A stretch of 64,000 nucleotides of DNA, taken from Chryseobacterium shigense (GTDB lineage Bacteria > Bacteroidota > Bacteroidia > Flavobacteriales > Weeksellaceae). The notes beneath the pieces are model-generated. The model was not told the origin of the DNA. It did not search any database and saw nothing but the letters and a program-made list of their open reading frames with translations. Where the stretch lies: contig NZ_JACHLC010000001.1 in NCBI RefSeq assembly GCF_014207845.1, positions 1,240,001 to 1,304,000 on the forward strand, given 5' to 3'. Of the stretch, positions 52,236 through 61,733 are shown in pieces; position 1 is the stretch's first letter; each line of letters begins with the position of its first letter. The position numbers and the translations under genes were made by a program.

Positions 52236-53510
52236 ATGTTGGATATTTTTGAAAGAATAAAAGAAAATCCAGGACCTCTTGGACAGTTTGCAGATTACGG
52301 AGAAGGTTATTTTATTTTCCCGAGACTGGAAGGCCCCATCGGCCCAAGAATGCAGTTCCAGGGAAGAGAAGTTATTTTCTGGAGTGCCAATGACTATTTA
52401 GGATTATGCAACCACCCTGAAGTGATAGAAGCTGATGCCAAAGCTGCTGCGGAATATGGAATGTTCTATCCTATGGGAGCCAGAGCGATGTCAGGTGAAA
52501 CAGACCAGCATCTCCAGCTGGAAAGAGAACTGGCAGATTTTGTACAAAAAGAATCAGCCTATTTATTGAATTTCGGGTACCAAGGAATGGTTTCTGCCAT
52601 TGATGCTCTGGTAAACAGAAATGATGTCATTGTATATGATATGGACTCTCATGCGTGTATCGTAGACGGTGTAAGACTTCACTCCGGAAAAAGATTTACC
52701 TACAGACACAATGATATTGCCAGCCTTGAAAAAAATCTTCAGAGAGCCACTAAAGTAGCGGAAGAAACCGGAGGCGGTATTCTTGTGATTACGGAAGGGG
52801 TTTTCGGGATGAGAGGTCAGCAGGGAAAATTGAAAGAGATCTGTGATCTTAAATCTAAATACAGCTTCAGACTATTGGTAGATGATGCTCACGGATTCGG
52901 TACTCTTGGAAAAACAGGAGCCGGAGCTGGTGAAGAACAGGGATGCCAGGACCAGATTGATGTTTACTTCTCTACTTTTGCCAAATCTATGGCAGGTTTC
53001 GGAGCTTTCTTAGCCGGAGATAAAGAAATTATAAGATATTTAAAATTCAACTTAAGATCTCAGATTTTTGCCAAATCTCTTACAATGCCAATGGTAATCG
53101 GAGGATTAAAAAGACTTGAGCTTTTAAGAACAAGACCTGAAATTAAAGCCAAGCTTTGGGAAAATACTTATAAACTTCAAAACGGTCTTAAAGAAAGAGG
53201 ATTCAATATTGGAGATACCAACACATGCGTAACTCCGGTAATGATGCAGGGAACGCCGGTAGAAGCTACACTTCTTGTAAAAGATTTAAGAGAGAACTAC
53301 AGAATTTTTACCTCTGTAGTGGTTTATCCGGTTATTCCGAAGGGAATGATCCTATTAAGGTTAATTCCTACCGCTTCCCATACGGATGCAGAAATTAATG
53401 AAACATTAGCTGCGTTTGAAGCTATTCATGATAAATTAGTAAGTGGTTACTATAAAGAGCAGGAACAGAAACTTCTGCAGGAGCAGGGTTTAAGTTTCAA
53501 GCCGATCTAA
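52236..53510 (+). CDS. Alpha-oxoamine synthase (serine palmitoyltransferase or cysteate acyltransferase)
   Basis: A 424-residue PLP enzyme. Visible: VIFWSANDYLGLCNHPEV, MGARAMSGETDQHLQLERELADF, DSHACIVDGVRLHSGKRFTYRHND with His139, LLVDDAHGFGTLGKTGAG with Asp216/His219, and PLP Lys250 in DVYFSTFAKSMAGFGAFLAG. The family condenses an acyl thioester with an amino acid. Serine gives the sphingolipid base; cysteate gives capnine. In Flavobacterium johnsoniae an enzyme of this kind is the cysteate fatty acyltransferase. Next to a cysteate-synthase-like gene, the second reading is favoured here. I cannot see a residue that decides between serine and cysteate. Confidence 0.9.
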   Translation: MLDIFERIKENPGPLGQFADYGEGYFIFPRLEGPIGPRMQFQGREVIFWSANDYLGLCNHPEVIEADAKAAAEYGMFYPMGARAMSGETDQHLQLERELADFVQKESAYLLNFGYQGMVSAIDALVNRNDVIVYDMDSHACIVDGVRLHSGKRFTYRHNDIASLEKNLQRATKVAEETGGGILVITEGVFGMRGQQGKLKEICDLKSKYSFRLLVDDAHGFGTLGKTGAGAGEEQGCQDQIDVYFSTFAKSMAGFGAFLAGDKEIIRYLKFNLRSQIFAKSLTMPMVIGGLKRLELLRTRPEIKAKLWENTYKLQNGLKERGFNIGDTNTCVTPVMMQGTPVEATLLVKDLRENYRIFTSVVVYPVIPKGMILLRLIPTASHTDAEINETLAAFEAIHDKLVSGYYKEQEQKLLQEQGLSFKPI

Positions 53511-53522
53511 TGAAAAAAGATA

Positions 53523-53552
53523 AAAACCACTGAAATTTTCAGTGGTTTTTTA
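53523..53552 (+). terminator. Terminator of the oxoamine synthase gene
   Basis: AAAACCACTGAAA / TTTCAGTGGTTTT perfect stem with a T-run. Confidence 0.92.
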
Positions 53553-53585
53553 TTACATATTCATCCTCTCAAATTGATACGTAAA

Positions 53586-54488
53586 ATGAAGTTCAAGGGC
53601 TATTTGTTAGGCATATTGTCATCCGTTTCATTCGGGTTGATTCCTATTTTTATCCTGCCGTTAAAGCAGGCTCAGTTTTCTCTAGACATTACTCTGTTTT
53701 ATAGGTTTTTGTTTTCAGCCTTAATGGTGAGTGGATATTTGCTGTACTCCGGAGAAAGCTTCAGGATCAATAAAAAAGAAGCTTTGATTCTTGCTGTTCT
53801 GGGAGTATGCTATGCCCTTTCTTCAGAATTCTTATTTATCGGCTATGATTTTCTCACGCCGGGAATTGCTTCTACCGTTCTGTTTATTTACCCGGTTATT
53901 GTAGCTCTGCTCATGTTCTTTTTTTATAAGGAAAAACTTACAAAACTATCCGTAATGTCTCTGTTACTGGCATTTGCGGGTGTTATTGTTCTATGTTTAA
54001 AAGGAAACAGCCTGGAGATCAATTTTGCAGGACTTGGCATTGTGATGCTGAGTTCGTTATTTTATGCCCTCTACATGGTTATTGTGAATAAATCACATCT
54101 TAAAGTATCAGGATTCAAGCTTTCTTTCTATTCAATGCTTTTCACTTCTGCATTTTTTATGATAAAAGCTTTTACGGAAGGTGAATCTTTCGCCATTCCT
54201 TCTGTATCTGTATTTTTGAATTTTATTGTTTTCGCTTTTCTCACCACAGTAATTTCCAGCCTATGTTTAGTTTATGCCATAAAATATATCGGCTCTACCC
54301 CAACCGCTATTTTAGGTGCGTTGGAACCGGTAGTTGCAGTAATGGTAAGTGTTCTGATGTTCCATGAAAGATTTACGCTTAATCTTCTCATCGGTATTAC
54401 ACTGATTCTTTTAGGTGTTATCCTGAATGTTATTGCAGACAGCAGAAGATCAAAACGCAGTAAAAAAAGAACCTTAAAAAATACCTGA
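53586..54488 (+). CDS. EamA-family (DMT) transporter
   Basis: About 300 residues from ATG at 53586; the frame opens at a TTG four codons earlier. Ten membrane helices in two EamA halves: FKGYLLGILSSVSFGLIPIF ... LLLAFAGVIVLC, then FAGLGIVMLSSLFYALYMVIV ... STPTAILGALEPVVAVMVSVLMFHERFTLNLLIGITLILLGVILN. The C-terminal tail is basic (RRSKRSKKR). Exporter of an unknown metabolite. A terminator separates it from the oxoamine synthase gene, so a link to sulfonolipids is not required. Confidence 0.92.
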   Translation: MKFKGYLLGILSSVSFGLIPIFILPLKQAQFSLDITLFYRFLFSALMVSGYLLYSGESFRINKKEALILAVLGVCYALSSEFLFIGYDFLTPGIASTVLFIYPVIVALLMFFFYKEKLTKLSVMSLLLAFAGVIVLCLKGNSLEINFAGLGIVMLSSLFYALYMVIVNKSHLKVSGFKLSFYSMLFTSAFFMIKAFTEGESFAIPSVSVFLNFIVFAFLTTVISSLCLVYAIKYIGSTPTAILGALEPVVAVMVSVLMFHERFTLNLLIGITLILLGVILNVIADSRRSKRSKKRTLKNT

Positions 54489-54509
54489 CAAACCGTCAGG
54501 CATTTTTTA
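54483..54509. terminator. Terminator between EamA and SnoaL-like genes
   Basis: CCTGAC / GTCAGG stem with an AAACC loop, followed by CATTTTTTAT on the plus strand. The stem is short; the element lies at the convergent junction. Confidence 0.75.
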
Positions 54510-55010
54510 TTTCATTTTATTAAACATATATCTGGCTATTTTCCATTTCCCGCTTTCTTTTTGCATGACAAACAATTCCCGGTTTTCTTCCGGTGTGGTT
54601 TTTTGTTCTGCATGAATTATTTGTGTTCCCTGAGAAACAGTACGTGCAATAGCATAACTTTCATTAATTAATGTAATTTCGTCTATTCTAAACTTCACAT
54701 TGAGCTGCAGGGTCTTAAAAACAAAATCATAAGCTCCTTTTAACTGTTCCTGTCCTTCAGCAGAGGGTCCTCCCTGGGGCATAAATATTCCGTTGTGTGT
54801 GTATAAAGGTAATACCTGTTCTGTAGATGAAGAATTAAGAGCCTTCTCATAGGCAAAAAGTGTTTCTTCTATATCTTTTTTTGCTGTAATTTCCATTGTT
54901 GTATTATTTTGTACTGTTACAGTTGAATTATTATTTTTTATATTCTGCTGTTTTTCGGTGCAGGCTGTCAATACAGCTAAAGCCTGCATCATGATCAATA
55001 TTTTAGCCAT
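54507..55010 (-). CDS. SnoaL/NTF2-like lipoprotein (DUF4440 type)
   Basis: A 167-residue protein with a lipoprotein signal, MAKILIMMQALAVLTAC, Cys17. The NTF2-like domain follows (IEETLFAYEKALNSSSTEQVLPLYTHNGIFMPQGGPSAEGQEQLKGAYDFVFKTLQLNVKFRIDEI ... WKIARYMFNK), in the SgcJ/EcaC group. Members bind small molecules or are enzymes in other settings; here exported and membrane-anchored. Starts 8 bp after the upstream NAD(P)-binding gene, so it is co-transcribed with it. Confidence 0.88.
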   Translation of the reverse strand: MAKILIMMQALAVLTACTEKQQNIKNNNSTVTVQNNTTMEITAKKDIEETLFAYEKALNSSSTEQVLPLYTHNGIFMPQGGPSAEGQEQLKGAYDFVFKTLQLNVKFRIDEITLINESYAIARTVSQGTQIIHAEQKTTPEENRELFVMQKESGKWKIARYMFNKMK

Positions 55011-55018
55011 CTGTTATT

Positions 55019-55669
55019 CTAAAATTTAGATTTCGCTTCAGCCAAAGTAACTGTTTTTCCAAGTGCACCAAATTCATGAAGATCTCCAAAAACCTCAATA
55101 CGGATCGACTGATCTATACCTCCTATTCTTAAAGGCTCAAAACCTGCATTTCTGATTACATTTTCAATATCTTCATTCACTTCCGTATCATCAGATGCAT
55201 AAAACAATACTGCTTTTTCCGGTTCTTGGTTCGAAGATGATGCCAGCGTTCCTGCTCCAAGTGTGCCAAATGCTTTTACCAGCTTTGCTCCTTTTGGAAG
55301 GATTGCTTTATTCAGCTCTCCAGCTGATTCGTTTTCTCCAATGATCTTTTTAAATCCTCCGTTTCCGTCAGGAGCAATAGGATTAGAAACATCAACAATT
55401 GTTTTTCCCTGTAAAAGATCTCTATTGTCATTAAAGAAATCTTTAAAAGATCCAAACCATATTGCAGGAATAATAATATCTGCAGTATTAATTGCATCTT
55501 CAATACTGGCATTTTGGGCAAATCCACCAGATTGTACAGCAAAATTGGCTGCCTCCTCCGCATTTCTTGCTGCTACAATTACCTGATGCTTATTGTTTAC
55601 TAAATTATTGGCAACTGCTTTGCCTATATTTCCTAATCCAATTACCGCTATTTTTTTCTGTGTTTCCAT
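55019..55669 (-). CDS. NAD(P)-binding reductase (F420-dependent NADP reductase-like)
   Basis: About 216 residues from ATG at 55669 (METQKKIAVIGLGNIGKAVANNLVNNKHQVIVAARN); the frame extends upstream to 55738 but a promoter box lies in that stretch, so the longer form is rejected. Rossmann motif GLGNIG at residues 10-15. Family marks: ANTADIIIPAIWFG-like, VDVSNPIAPDGNGG, KLVKAFGTLGAGTL, LRIGGIDQSIRIEVFGDLHEFGALG. These proteins use NAD(P)H; the F420 of the family name is not expected in Flavobacteriia. First gene of an operon with the SnoaL-like lipoprotein; the Crp-like regulator lies just upstream. Confidence 0.87.
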   Translation of the reverse strand: METQKKIAVIGLGNIGKAVANNLVNNKHQVIVAARNAEEAANFAVQSGGFAQNASIEDAINTADIIIPAIWFGSFKDFFNDNRDLLQGKTIVDVSNPIAPDGNGGFKKIIGENESAGELNKAILPKGAKLVKAFGTLGAGTLASSSNQEPEKAVLFYASDDTEVNEDIENVIRNAGFEPLRIGGIDQSIRIEVFGDLHEFGALGKTVTLAEAKSKF

Positions 55670-55699
55670 TTTATGTAATTTAAATGTTTTTATTTGACA

Positions 55700-55707
55700 C
55701 AAAATTA
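55700..55707 (-). promoter_or_regulatory. Promoter -7 element of the reductase operon
   Basis: TAATTTTG on the minus strand, full match to TAnnTTTG, 30 bp before the ATG at 55669. This position decides the reductase start. Confidence 0.6.
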
Positions 55708-55799
55708 CAATGGATAGTAATAAGAAAACGACAAACAAGTTTAAGAAAACGCCTTAACATTTGATAAGATACTTCCTTAATACAGTTTAGTAAACGGCT

Positions 55800-56387
55800 T
55801 TATTTTTTCACTCTTTTTCCGCGGATTTTACTGAGAAACTGAGGTGTAATCCCCAGATAAGAAGCAATTTGTACATTAGAAATACGGTTAGCAAGCTGAG
55901 GGTACTGTGCAAGGAAGAACTCATATTTTTCTTCTCCTGTAGCACTGATATTTTGGAGCATCCGGTTCTGAAGCTCAATAAATTTTTGTTCCATGATAAC
56001 CCTGAAATTCCGGTTAAATTTCGGAAAATAGACATAAAGATACCAGAGATCACTTCTTTCAATCTGAAATACAACCGAGTTTTCCAGCGCTGCAATATAT
56101 AATTTGCTGGGCTTTTTATTATGAAAACTGTCAATATCTACAATCCAGTCGTTTTCTGAAGCAAATTGCAGATTATGCTCTACGCCGTCCTTATCTATAC
56201 CATACATTTTAAAACATCCTGAAACTACAAATGTATAGTACTGGCACACATCATTTTCCTGCATTATAAATTGTTTCCGCTTTATTTTTCTTTCAGTTAT
56301 CCGCTCTTTGAGTGCTTCCGTCTCCTCTTTTGAAAGGGGAACATAACTTTTAAAATAACTGATAAGTAAATCTATTTCTTTTAACAT
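55800..56387 (-). CDS. Crp/Fnr-family transcriptional regulator
   Basis: A 195-residue regulator. The cNMP-binding-like beta-roll covers residues about 25-115 (KRKQFIMQENDVCQYYTFVVSGCFKMYGIDKDGVEHNLQFASENDWIVDIDSF). A helix and the C-terminal HTH follow (LANRISNVQIASYLGITPQFLSKIRGKR). No Fnr-type cysteine cluster is seen; the cAMP-contact Arg/Ser of Crp are also not evident, so the ligand is open. Lies upstream of and probably controls the reductase/SnoaL operon, the usual arrangement of this Bacteroidota group. Confidence 0.92.
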   Translation of the reverse strand: MLKEIDLLISYFKSYVPLSKEETEALKERITERKIKRKQFIMQENDVCQYYTFVVSGCFKMYGIDKDGVEHNLQFASENDWIVDIDSFHNKKPSKLYIAALENSVVFQIERSDLWYLYVYFPKFNRNFRVIMEQKFIELQNRMLQNISATGEEKYEFFLAQYPQLANRISNVQIASYLGITPQFLSKIRGKRVKK

Positions 56388-56543
56388 CTATACCAGATTT
56401 TTTATAAAACTACTTTCCACAATATATCAAAAAAATACAGCTTTTTAAATAAATTTTCATTTCACCGCTTAAAATAAATTTCTATTTATCAGATAAAGCC
56501 TAAACTTTCCTGCCCAGTCTTTCATTTTTAAATGAATTTAAAA

Positions 56544-56551
56544 TAACTTTG
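56544..56551 (+). promoter_or_regulatory. Promoter -7 element of the radical SAM gene
   Basis: TAACTTTG, full match to TAnnTTTG, 13 bp before the TTG start at 56565. The leader is therefore very short. Confidence 0.6.
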
Positions 56552-56564
56552 CAAAAATTTCCTG

Positions 56565-58754
56565 TTGAAAGACCTGCTTCTCATTACCCCGCCTTTTACC
56601 CAGCTCAATACCCCATATCCGGCTACAGCTTATATTAAAGGCTTTTTGAATACTAAAAATATTTCCAGCTATCAGATTGACCTGGGGCTTGATGTTATTT
56701 TAGAACTATTTTCAAGACGTGGAATTGAGAAAATTTTCAGCAGAAATATCAATGTACAGGAAATATCTGAAAACTCGCAGAGGATTTATGCACTGCGGGA
56801 AGAATATTTAAAAACCATAGATCAGGTTATTCCCTTTCTTCAGGGGAAAAATCCTACGTTGGCAAGACAGATCTGCAGCATGAATTTCCTTCCCGAAGCT
56901 TCCCGTTTCAACCAACTGGATGATATGGATTTTGCTTTTGGAAACATGGGACTTCAGGACAAGGCAAAACATCTTGCCACCTTATATTTGGAGGATATCT
57001 CCGATTATATTATCGAAAATATTGATCCTGATTTTGGCTTCAGCAGATACGCGGAACGTTTGGGGAAAAGTGCCAATTCTTTTGATGAACTTTATTCAAA
57101 ATTATCTGAAAATCAAACATTTACTGATAGTTTTACATTGAAAATTCTTCAGGAAAAGTTAGAAGAGGTCCAGCCAAAATTAGTCTGTTTTTCCATTCCT
57201 TTTCCCGGAAATTTATATGCCGGCTTCAAATGTGCCCAGTTTATCAAAAAAAATTATCCCCATATTAAAACTGCAATGGGTGGTGGTTTTCCCAACACCG
57301 AATTAAGGGAAGTAAAAGATAAGAGAGTTTTTGAATTTTTTGACTTTATCACTCTTGATGACGGTGAACTTCCTCTTGAATTACTTTACGAAAGTTTAAG
57401 TACTTCCGAAGAAAACACTGAATATAAAAGAACATTTTTAGTTGATAATCAAAAAGTTATCTATAAAAATAATTCCAAAAGACACGATTATAAACAGGCA
57501 GATATCGGAACACCGGATTATACTGATTTACCATTAGATAAGTACATTTCCGTTATTGAAATTGCCAATCCGATGCACAGCTTATGGAGTGACGGAAGAT
57601 GGAATAAACTGACGATGGCTCACGGCTGCTACTGGGGAAAATGTACTTTTTGTGATATTTCCTTAGATTACATTAAAATTTATGAACCCATTTCTGCAAA
57701 GATTTTAGTCGACAGAATGGAAGAGCTCATCAAAACAACCGGCGAAACGGGATTCCATTTTGTAGATGAAGCCGCACCACCTGCATTGATGCGGGAAGTT
57801 GCCCTGGAAATTCTTCGTAGAAATCTGGTTGTTACCTGGTGGACCAATATCCGTTTTGAAAAAAGTTTCACCCGGGATTTATGCTACCTGCTGAAACTTT
57901 CAGGTTGCGTGGCGGTTTCCGGTGGACTTGAAGTTGCCAGTGACCGCTTGCTGAAGCTTATAGATAAAGGTGTTTCTGTAGAACAGGTTGCACAGGTGAC
58001 CAGAAATTTTACAGAAGCAGGTATTATGGTTCATGCTTATCTGATGTATGGCTATCCTACCCAAACTATTCAGGAAACTGTAGACTCTTTGGAAATGGTA
58101 AGGCAGATGTTTGAGATGGGAGTTCTTCAGAGTGGATTCTGGCATCAGTTTGCTATGACGGCCCATTCGCCTGTCGGGATAAATCCTGAAGAATTCGGAG
58201 TAATTCCTGTGAAAGAAGAAATTCTGTTTGCCAACAATGATATCGATTTTAAAGACAAAACCGGAATCGATCACAATAAATTCAGTTTTGGATTAAAAAA
58301 ATCCCTTTTCAATTATATGCACGGAATCAATTTTGAAATCCCGCTTCAGGAATGGTTTGATTTTAAAATTCCGAGAACAACAGTTCACCCGGATTATATT
58401 CATGACTGTCTTCTGGAAGATGCACCATTCGGTTTTAAAGGCAATTCAAAAGTTGTTTTTTTAGCTAAAAACGTAATCGCTGAGAATCGTGTAAAAAATA
58501 AAAAGAAATATTCTGGTACGTATACGCTTCTTACATTCCATTTAAAAACGAACATTATTAAGGTAGACCTGGAACAGGATAAAGCAGAGTGGCTCATGAA
58601 TATTCTGGAAGAAAATTCTATAGAAAATCCGAAAAAAGTTACAGTACAGCAACTTAAGAATCAGTTTGAAGAAAATTTTGAAGATTTTGAATTATTCTGG
58701 TTTTCAAAACCTATTCAACAGCTTAAAGAAAATGGCGTGATTCTGAGTTTGTAA
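56565..58754 (+). CDS. B12-binding-type radical SAM protein
   Basis: A 729-residue protein, start TTG at 56565 directly behind its promoter. The N-terminal part resembles a B12-binding domain (LLLITPPFTQLNTPYPATAYIKGFL; PKLVCFSIPFPGNLYAGFKCAQFIKKNYPHIKTAMGGGFPNTELREV; FDFITLDDGELPLELLYE). The radical SAM part starts near residue 350 with THE iron-sulfur cysteines in MAHGCYWGKCTFCDI, spaced C-x4-C-x2-C instead of the usual C-x3-C-x2-C. Further marks: FHFVDEAAPPALMREVALEI, SGGLEVASDRLLKLIDKGV, VHAYLMYGYPTQT. The C-terminal 150 residues are a separate domain. Substrate unknown; single gene. Confidence 0.87.
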   Translation: MKDLLLITPPFTQLNTPYPATAYIKGFLNTKNISSYQIDLGLDVILELFSRRGIEKIFSRNINVQEISENSQRIYALREEYLKTIDQVIPFLQGKNPTLARQICSMNFLPEASRFNQLDDMDFAFGNMGLQDKAKHLATLYLEDISDYIIENIDPDFGFSRYAERLGKSANSFDELYSKLSENQTFTDSFTLKILQEKLEEVQPKLVCFSIPFPGNLYAGFKCAQFIKKNYPHIKTAMGGGFPNTELREVKDKRVFEFFDFITLDDGELPLELLYESLSTSEENTEYKRTFLVDNQKVIYKNNSKRHDYKQADIGTPDYTDLPLDKYISVIEIANPMHSLWSDGRWNKLTMAHGCYWGKCTFCDISLDYIKIYEPISAKILVDRMEELIKTTGETGFHFVDEAAPPALMREVALEILRRNLVVTWWTNIRFEKSFTRDLCYLLKLSGCVAVSGGLEVASDRLLKLIDKGVSVEQVAQVTRNFTEAGIMVHAYLMYGYPTQTIQETVDSLEMVRQMFEMGVLQSGFWHQFAMTAHSPVGINPEEFGVIPVKEEILFANNDIDFKDKTGIDHNKFSFGLKKSLFNYMHGINFEIPLQEWFDFKIPRTTVHPDYIHDCLLEDAPFGFKGNSKVVFLAKNVIAENRVKNKKKYSGTYTLLTFHLKTNIIKVDLEQDKAEWLMNILEENSIENPKKVTVQQLKNQFEENFEDFELFWFSKPIQQLKENGVILSL

Positions 58755-59573
58755 TTAATTGGGATTTTCTTTTGAAACCGGGCCTACCGTCACTTTATCC
58801 TGTATTTTTATAAAGTTCGGGTCCATAATTGCAAGTCTTTCAGCAATAGCTTTATAGGTAGGAAATTTCAAAAGAGAAGCCCTGCCTGACATTTCTCTGT
58901 AAATGGTAAAAGTCTTTCCGCCAGCGGTTTTCAGCTGTTTTGTTGTGGTAATATATCTTCCTATGTACTTACTTTTGGCATCATAGATCTCAATATCTAC
59001 AAAACTTTTGTCTTCAATGGTATCTTCGGAACCGAAACTTACGGGAAGGTTGGTGAAGTATCCTACTGGAACCCCATTACTGATAATCTCTCCCACTTTA
59101 TTGACTTCGATATTCATTTTATCAATTTTACTTCTGGTGGTATAGGCATCTTTAGTTTTGGCATCCAGTTTTCTTTTCGGGATATTTTGGAAGATTTCGT
59201 CCAGGCTTTTAATATTGATCCCTTTGTTATCAATAATTTTCAAACCTTTTATAGAAGTGTATACCGCTGATTTTTCTTCTCCTGAAAATGCAGATGGAGA
59301 AATATAATCCAGCTCTATCGTTTTTTCCCGGTTGTAAACCCTGTTCAGCTTTATATAACTATCCCGTACAGAGTCTACTATGCTTTTATCTATAAATTCT
59401 ATGGTATAGATCGGGGTATCATTCAGATCCATAAATGTATAGGTACTGGATTTGCTGGAAATCTTGGCAACATGGACGTCATCAAGACTTATGATACCTC
59501 TTTTGGTTTTGAAATTCTGAGCATTACAAAGAATTCCCAGAACGGTAAAGAATATGATGATGCTTTTCTTCAT
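58755..59573 (-). CDS. Exported hypothetical protein
   Basis: A 272-residue protein with signal peptide MKKSIIIFFTVLGILCNAQ. The rest is rich in beta strands and Lys (KTKRGIISLDDVHVAKISSKSSTYTFMDLNDTPIYTIEFIDKSIV ... GRYITTTKQLKTAGGKTFTIYREMSGRASLLKFPTYKAIAERLAIMDP). I recognise no family; GLPGLI and T9SS sorting motifs are absent. Its stop codon abuts the stop of the convergent radical SAM gene with no base between. Likely periplasmic. Confidence 0.75.
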   Translation of the reverse strand: MKKSIIIFFTVLGILCNAQNFKTKRGIISLDDVHVAKISSKSSTYTFMDLNDTPIYTIEFIDKSIVDSVRDSYIKLNRVYNREKTIELDYISPSAFSGEEKSAVYTSIKGLKIIDNKGINIKSLDEIFQNIPKRKLDAKTKDAYTTRSKIDKMNIEVNKVGEIISNGVPVGYFTNLPVSFGSEDTIEDKSFVDIEIYDAKSKYIGRYITTTKQLKTAGGKTFTIYREMSGRASLLKFPTYKAIAERLAIMDPNFIKIQDKVTVGPVSKENPN

Positions 59574-59596
59574 ACAATCAGACTTTTACACAACAT

Positions 59597-59625
59597 AAAA
59601 AAAAGTGTAACCAAAGTTACACTTT
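59597..59625 (-). terminator. Terminator of atpDC
   Basis: Minus strand AAGTGTAAC / GTTACACTT perfect 9-bp stem with a TTTG loop, followed by T8. Confidence 0.93.
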
Positions 59626-59654
59626 CTTGAAAATATATTTAGCTTTTCATTTAA

Positions 59655-59936
59655 TTATTCACAAAGGATAATTCCTTTATCATGATTAAATTCTACAACA
59701 CCGCTTTTGATAGGATAAGAAAAAACAGAGTCTTTCTCATTTTCTTTGGTAAAGTTCTTAGCATAAGCTTCCTCTACAGAAGAAGTAAAAAGCTTTACCT
59801 TACCTCCGATCAAAGAAGAAACAATTGCTGCGTGGCTTTTCATGATGTGAAATTCACCATTTTTTCCAGGCAATAATACAGAATCTACTTCTCCTTCAAA
59901 AACTACGTATTCTGGTGTTAAAATTTTTATATTCAT
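59655..59936 (-). CDS. atpC: ATP synthase F1 epsilon subunit, short form
   Basis: A 93-residue protein containing only the N-terminal beta-sandwich of epsilon (MNIKILTPEYVVFEGEVDSVLLPGKNGEFHIMKSHAAIVSSLIGGKVKLF ... YPIKSGVVEFNHDKGIILCE). The C-terminal helical hairpin, which inhibits ATP hydrolysis in E. coli-type epsilon of about 135 residues, is missing; this short form is normal in Bacteroidota. Lies 83 bp behind atpD. The other ATP synthase subunits are encoded elsewhere, as is usual in this phylum. Confidence 0.95.
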   Translation of the reverse strand: MNIKILTPEYVVFEGEVDSVLLPGKNGEFHIMKSHAAIVSSLIGGKVKLFTSSVEEAYAKNFTKENEKDSVFSYPIKSGVVEFNHDKGIILCE

Positions 59937-60019
59937 TTTTTATGAATTATAGATTATAGATTTTAAATTTTAAATGATTTTTTCAATCTAAAATCTAAAA
60001 TTTAACATTTAAAATTTTA

Positions 60020-61578
<1,559 letters not shown>

Positions 61579-61682
61579 TTGCTAAAAAAAAGATTTTTAT
61601 CATACTTTTTGTTAATGTACCAAAGTATCAGTTTAGCAATATAACAATGCTATTGACCATAAATATTTGGTAAACCGTTAAA

Positions 61683-61713
61683 TTGGTACATTGGTACATT
61701 ATCTTTATATTTG
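61683..61713 (+). promoter_or_regulatory. Promoter of ribF
   Basis: TTG at 61683-61685 and TATATTTG at 61706-61713, 20 bp apart. The TTG that opens the long reading frame is thus the -33 box, not a start codon. TTGGTACA is repeated here in tandem (61683 and 61691). Confidence 0.75.
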
Positions 61714-61733
61714 CAGTCAAATTTTTTTCCGTT

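Noticed and set aside
58755..59573. GLPGLI-family assignment for the exported protein
   Set aside because: The overall look is similar but the GLPGLI motif is absent, so it was left as unknown.
61683..61733. N-terminal extension of ribF
   Set aside because: Contains the -33 and -7 promoter boxes; the conserved protein starts at the TTG at 61734.
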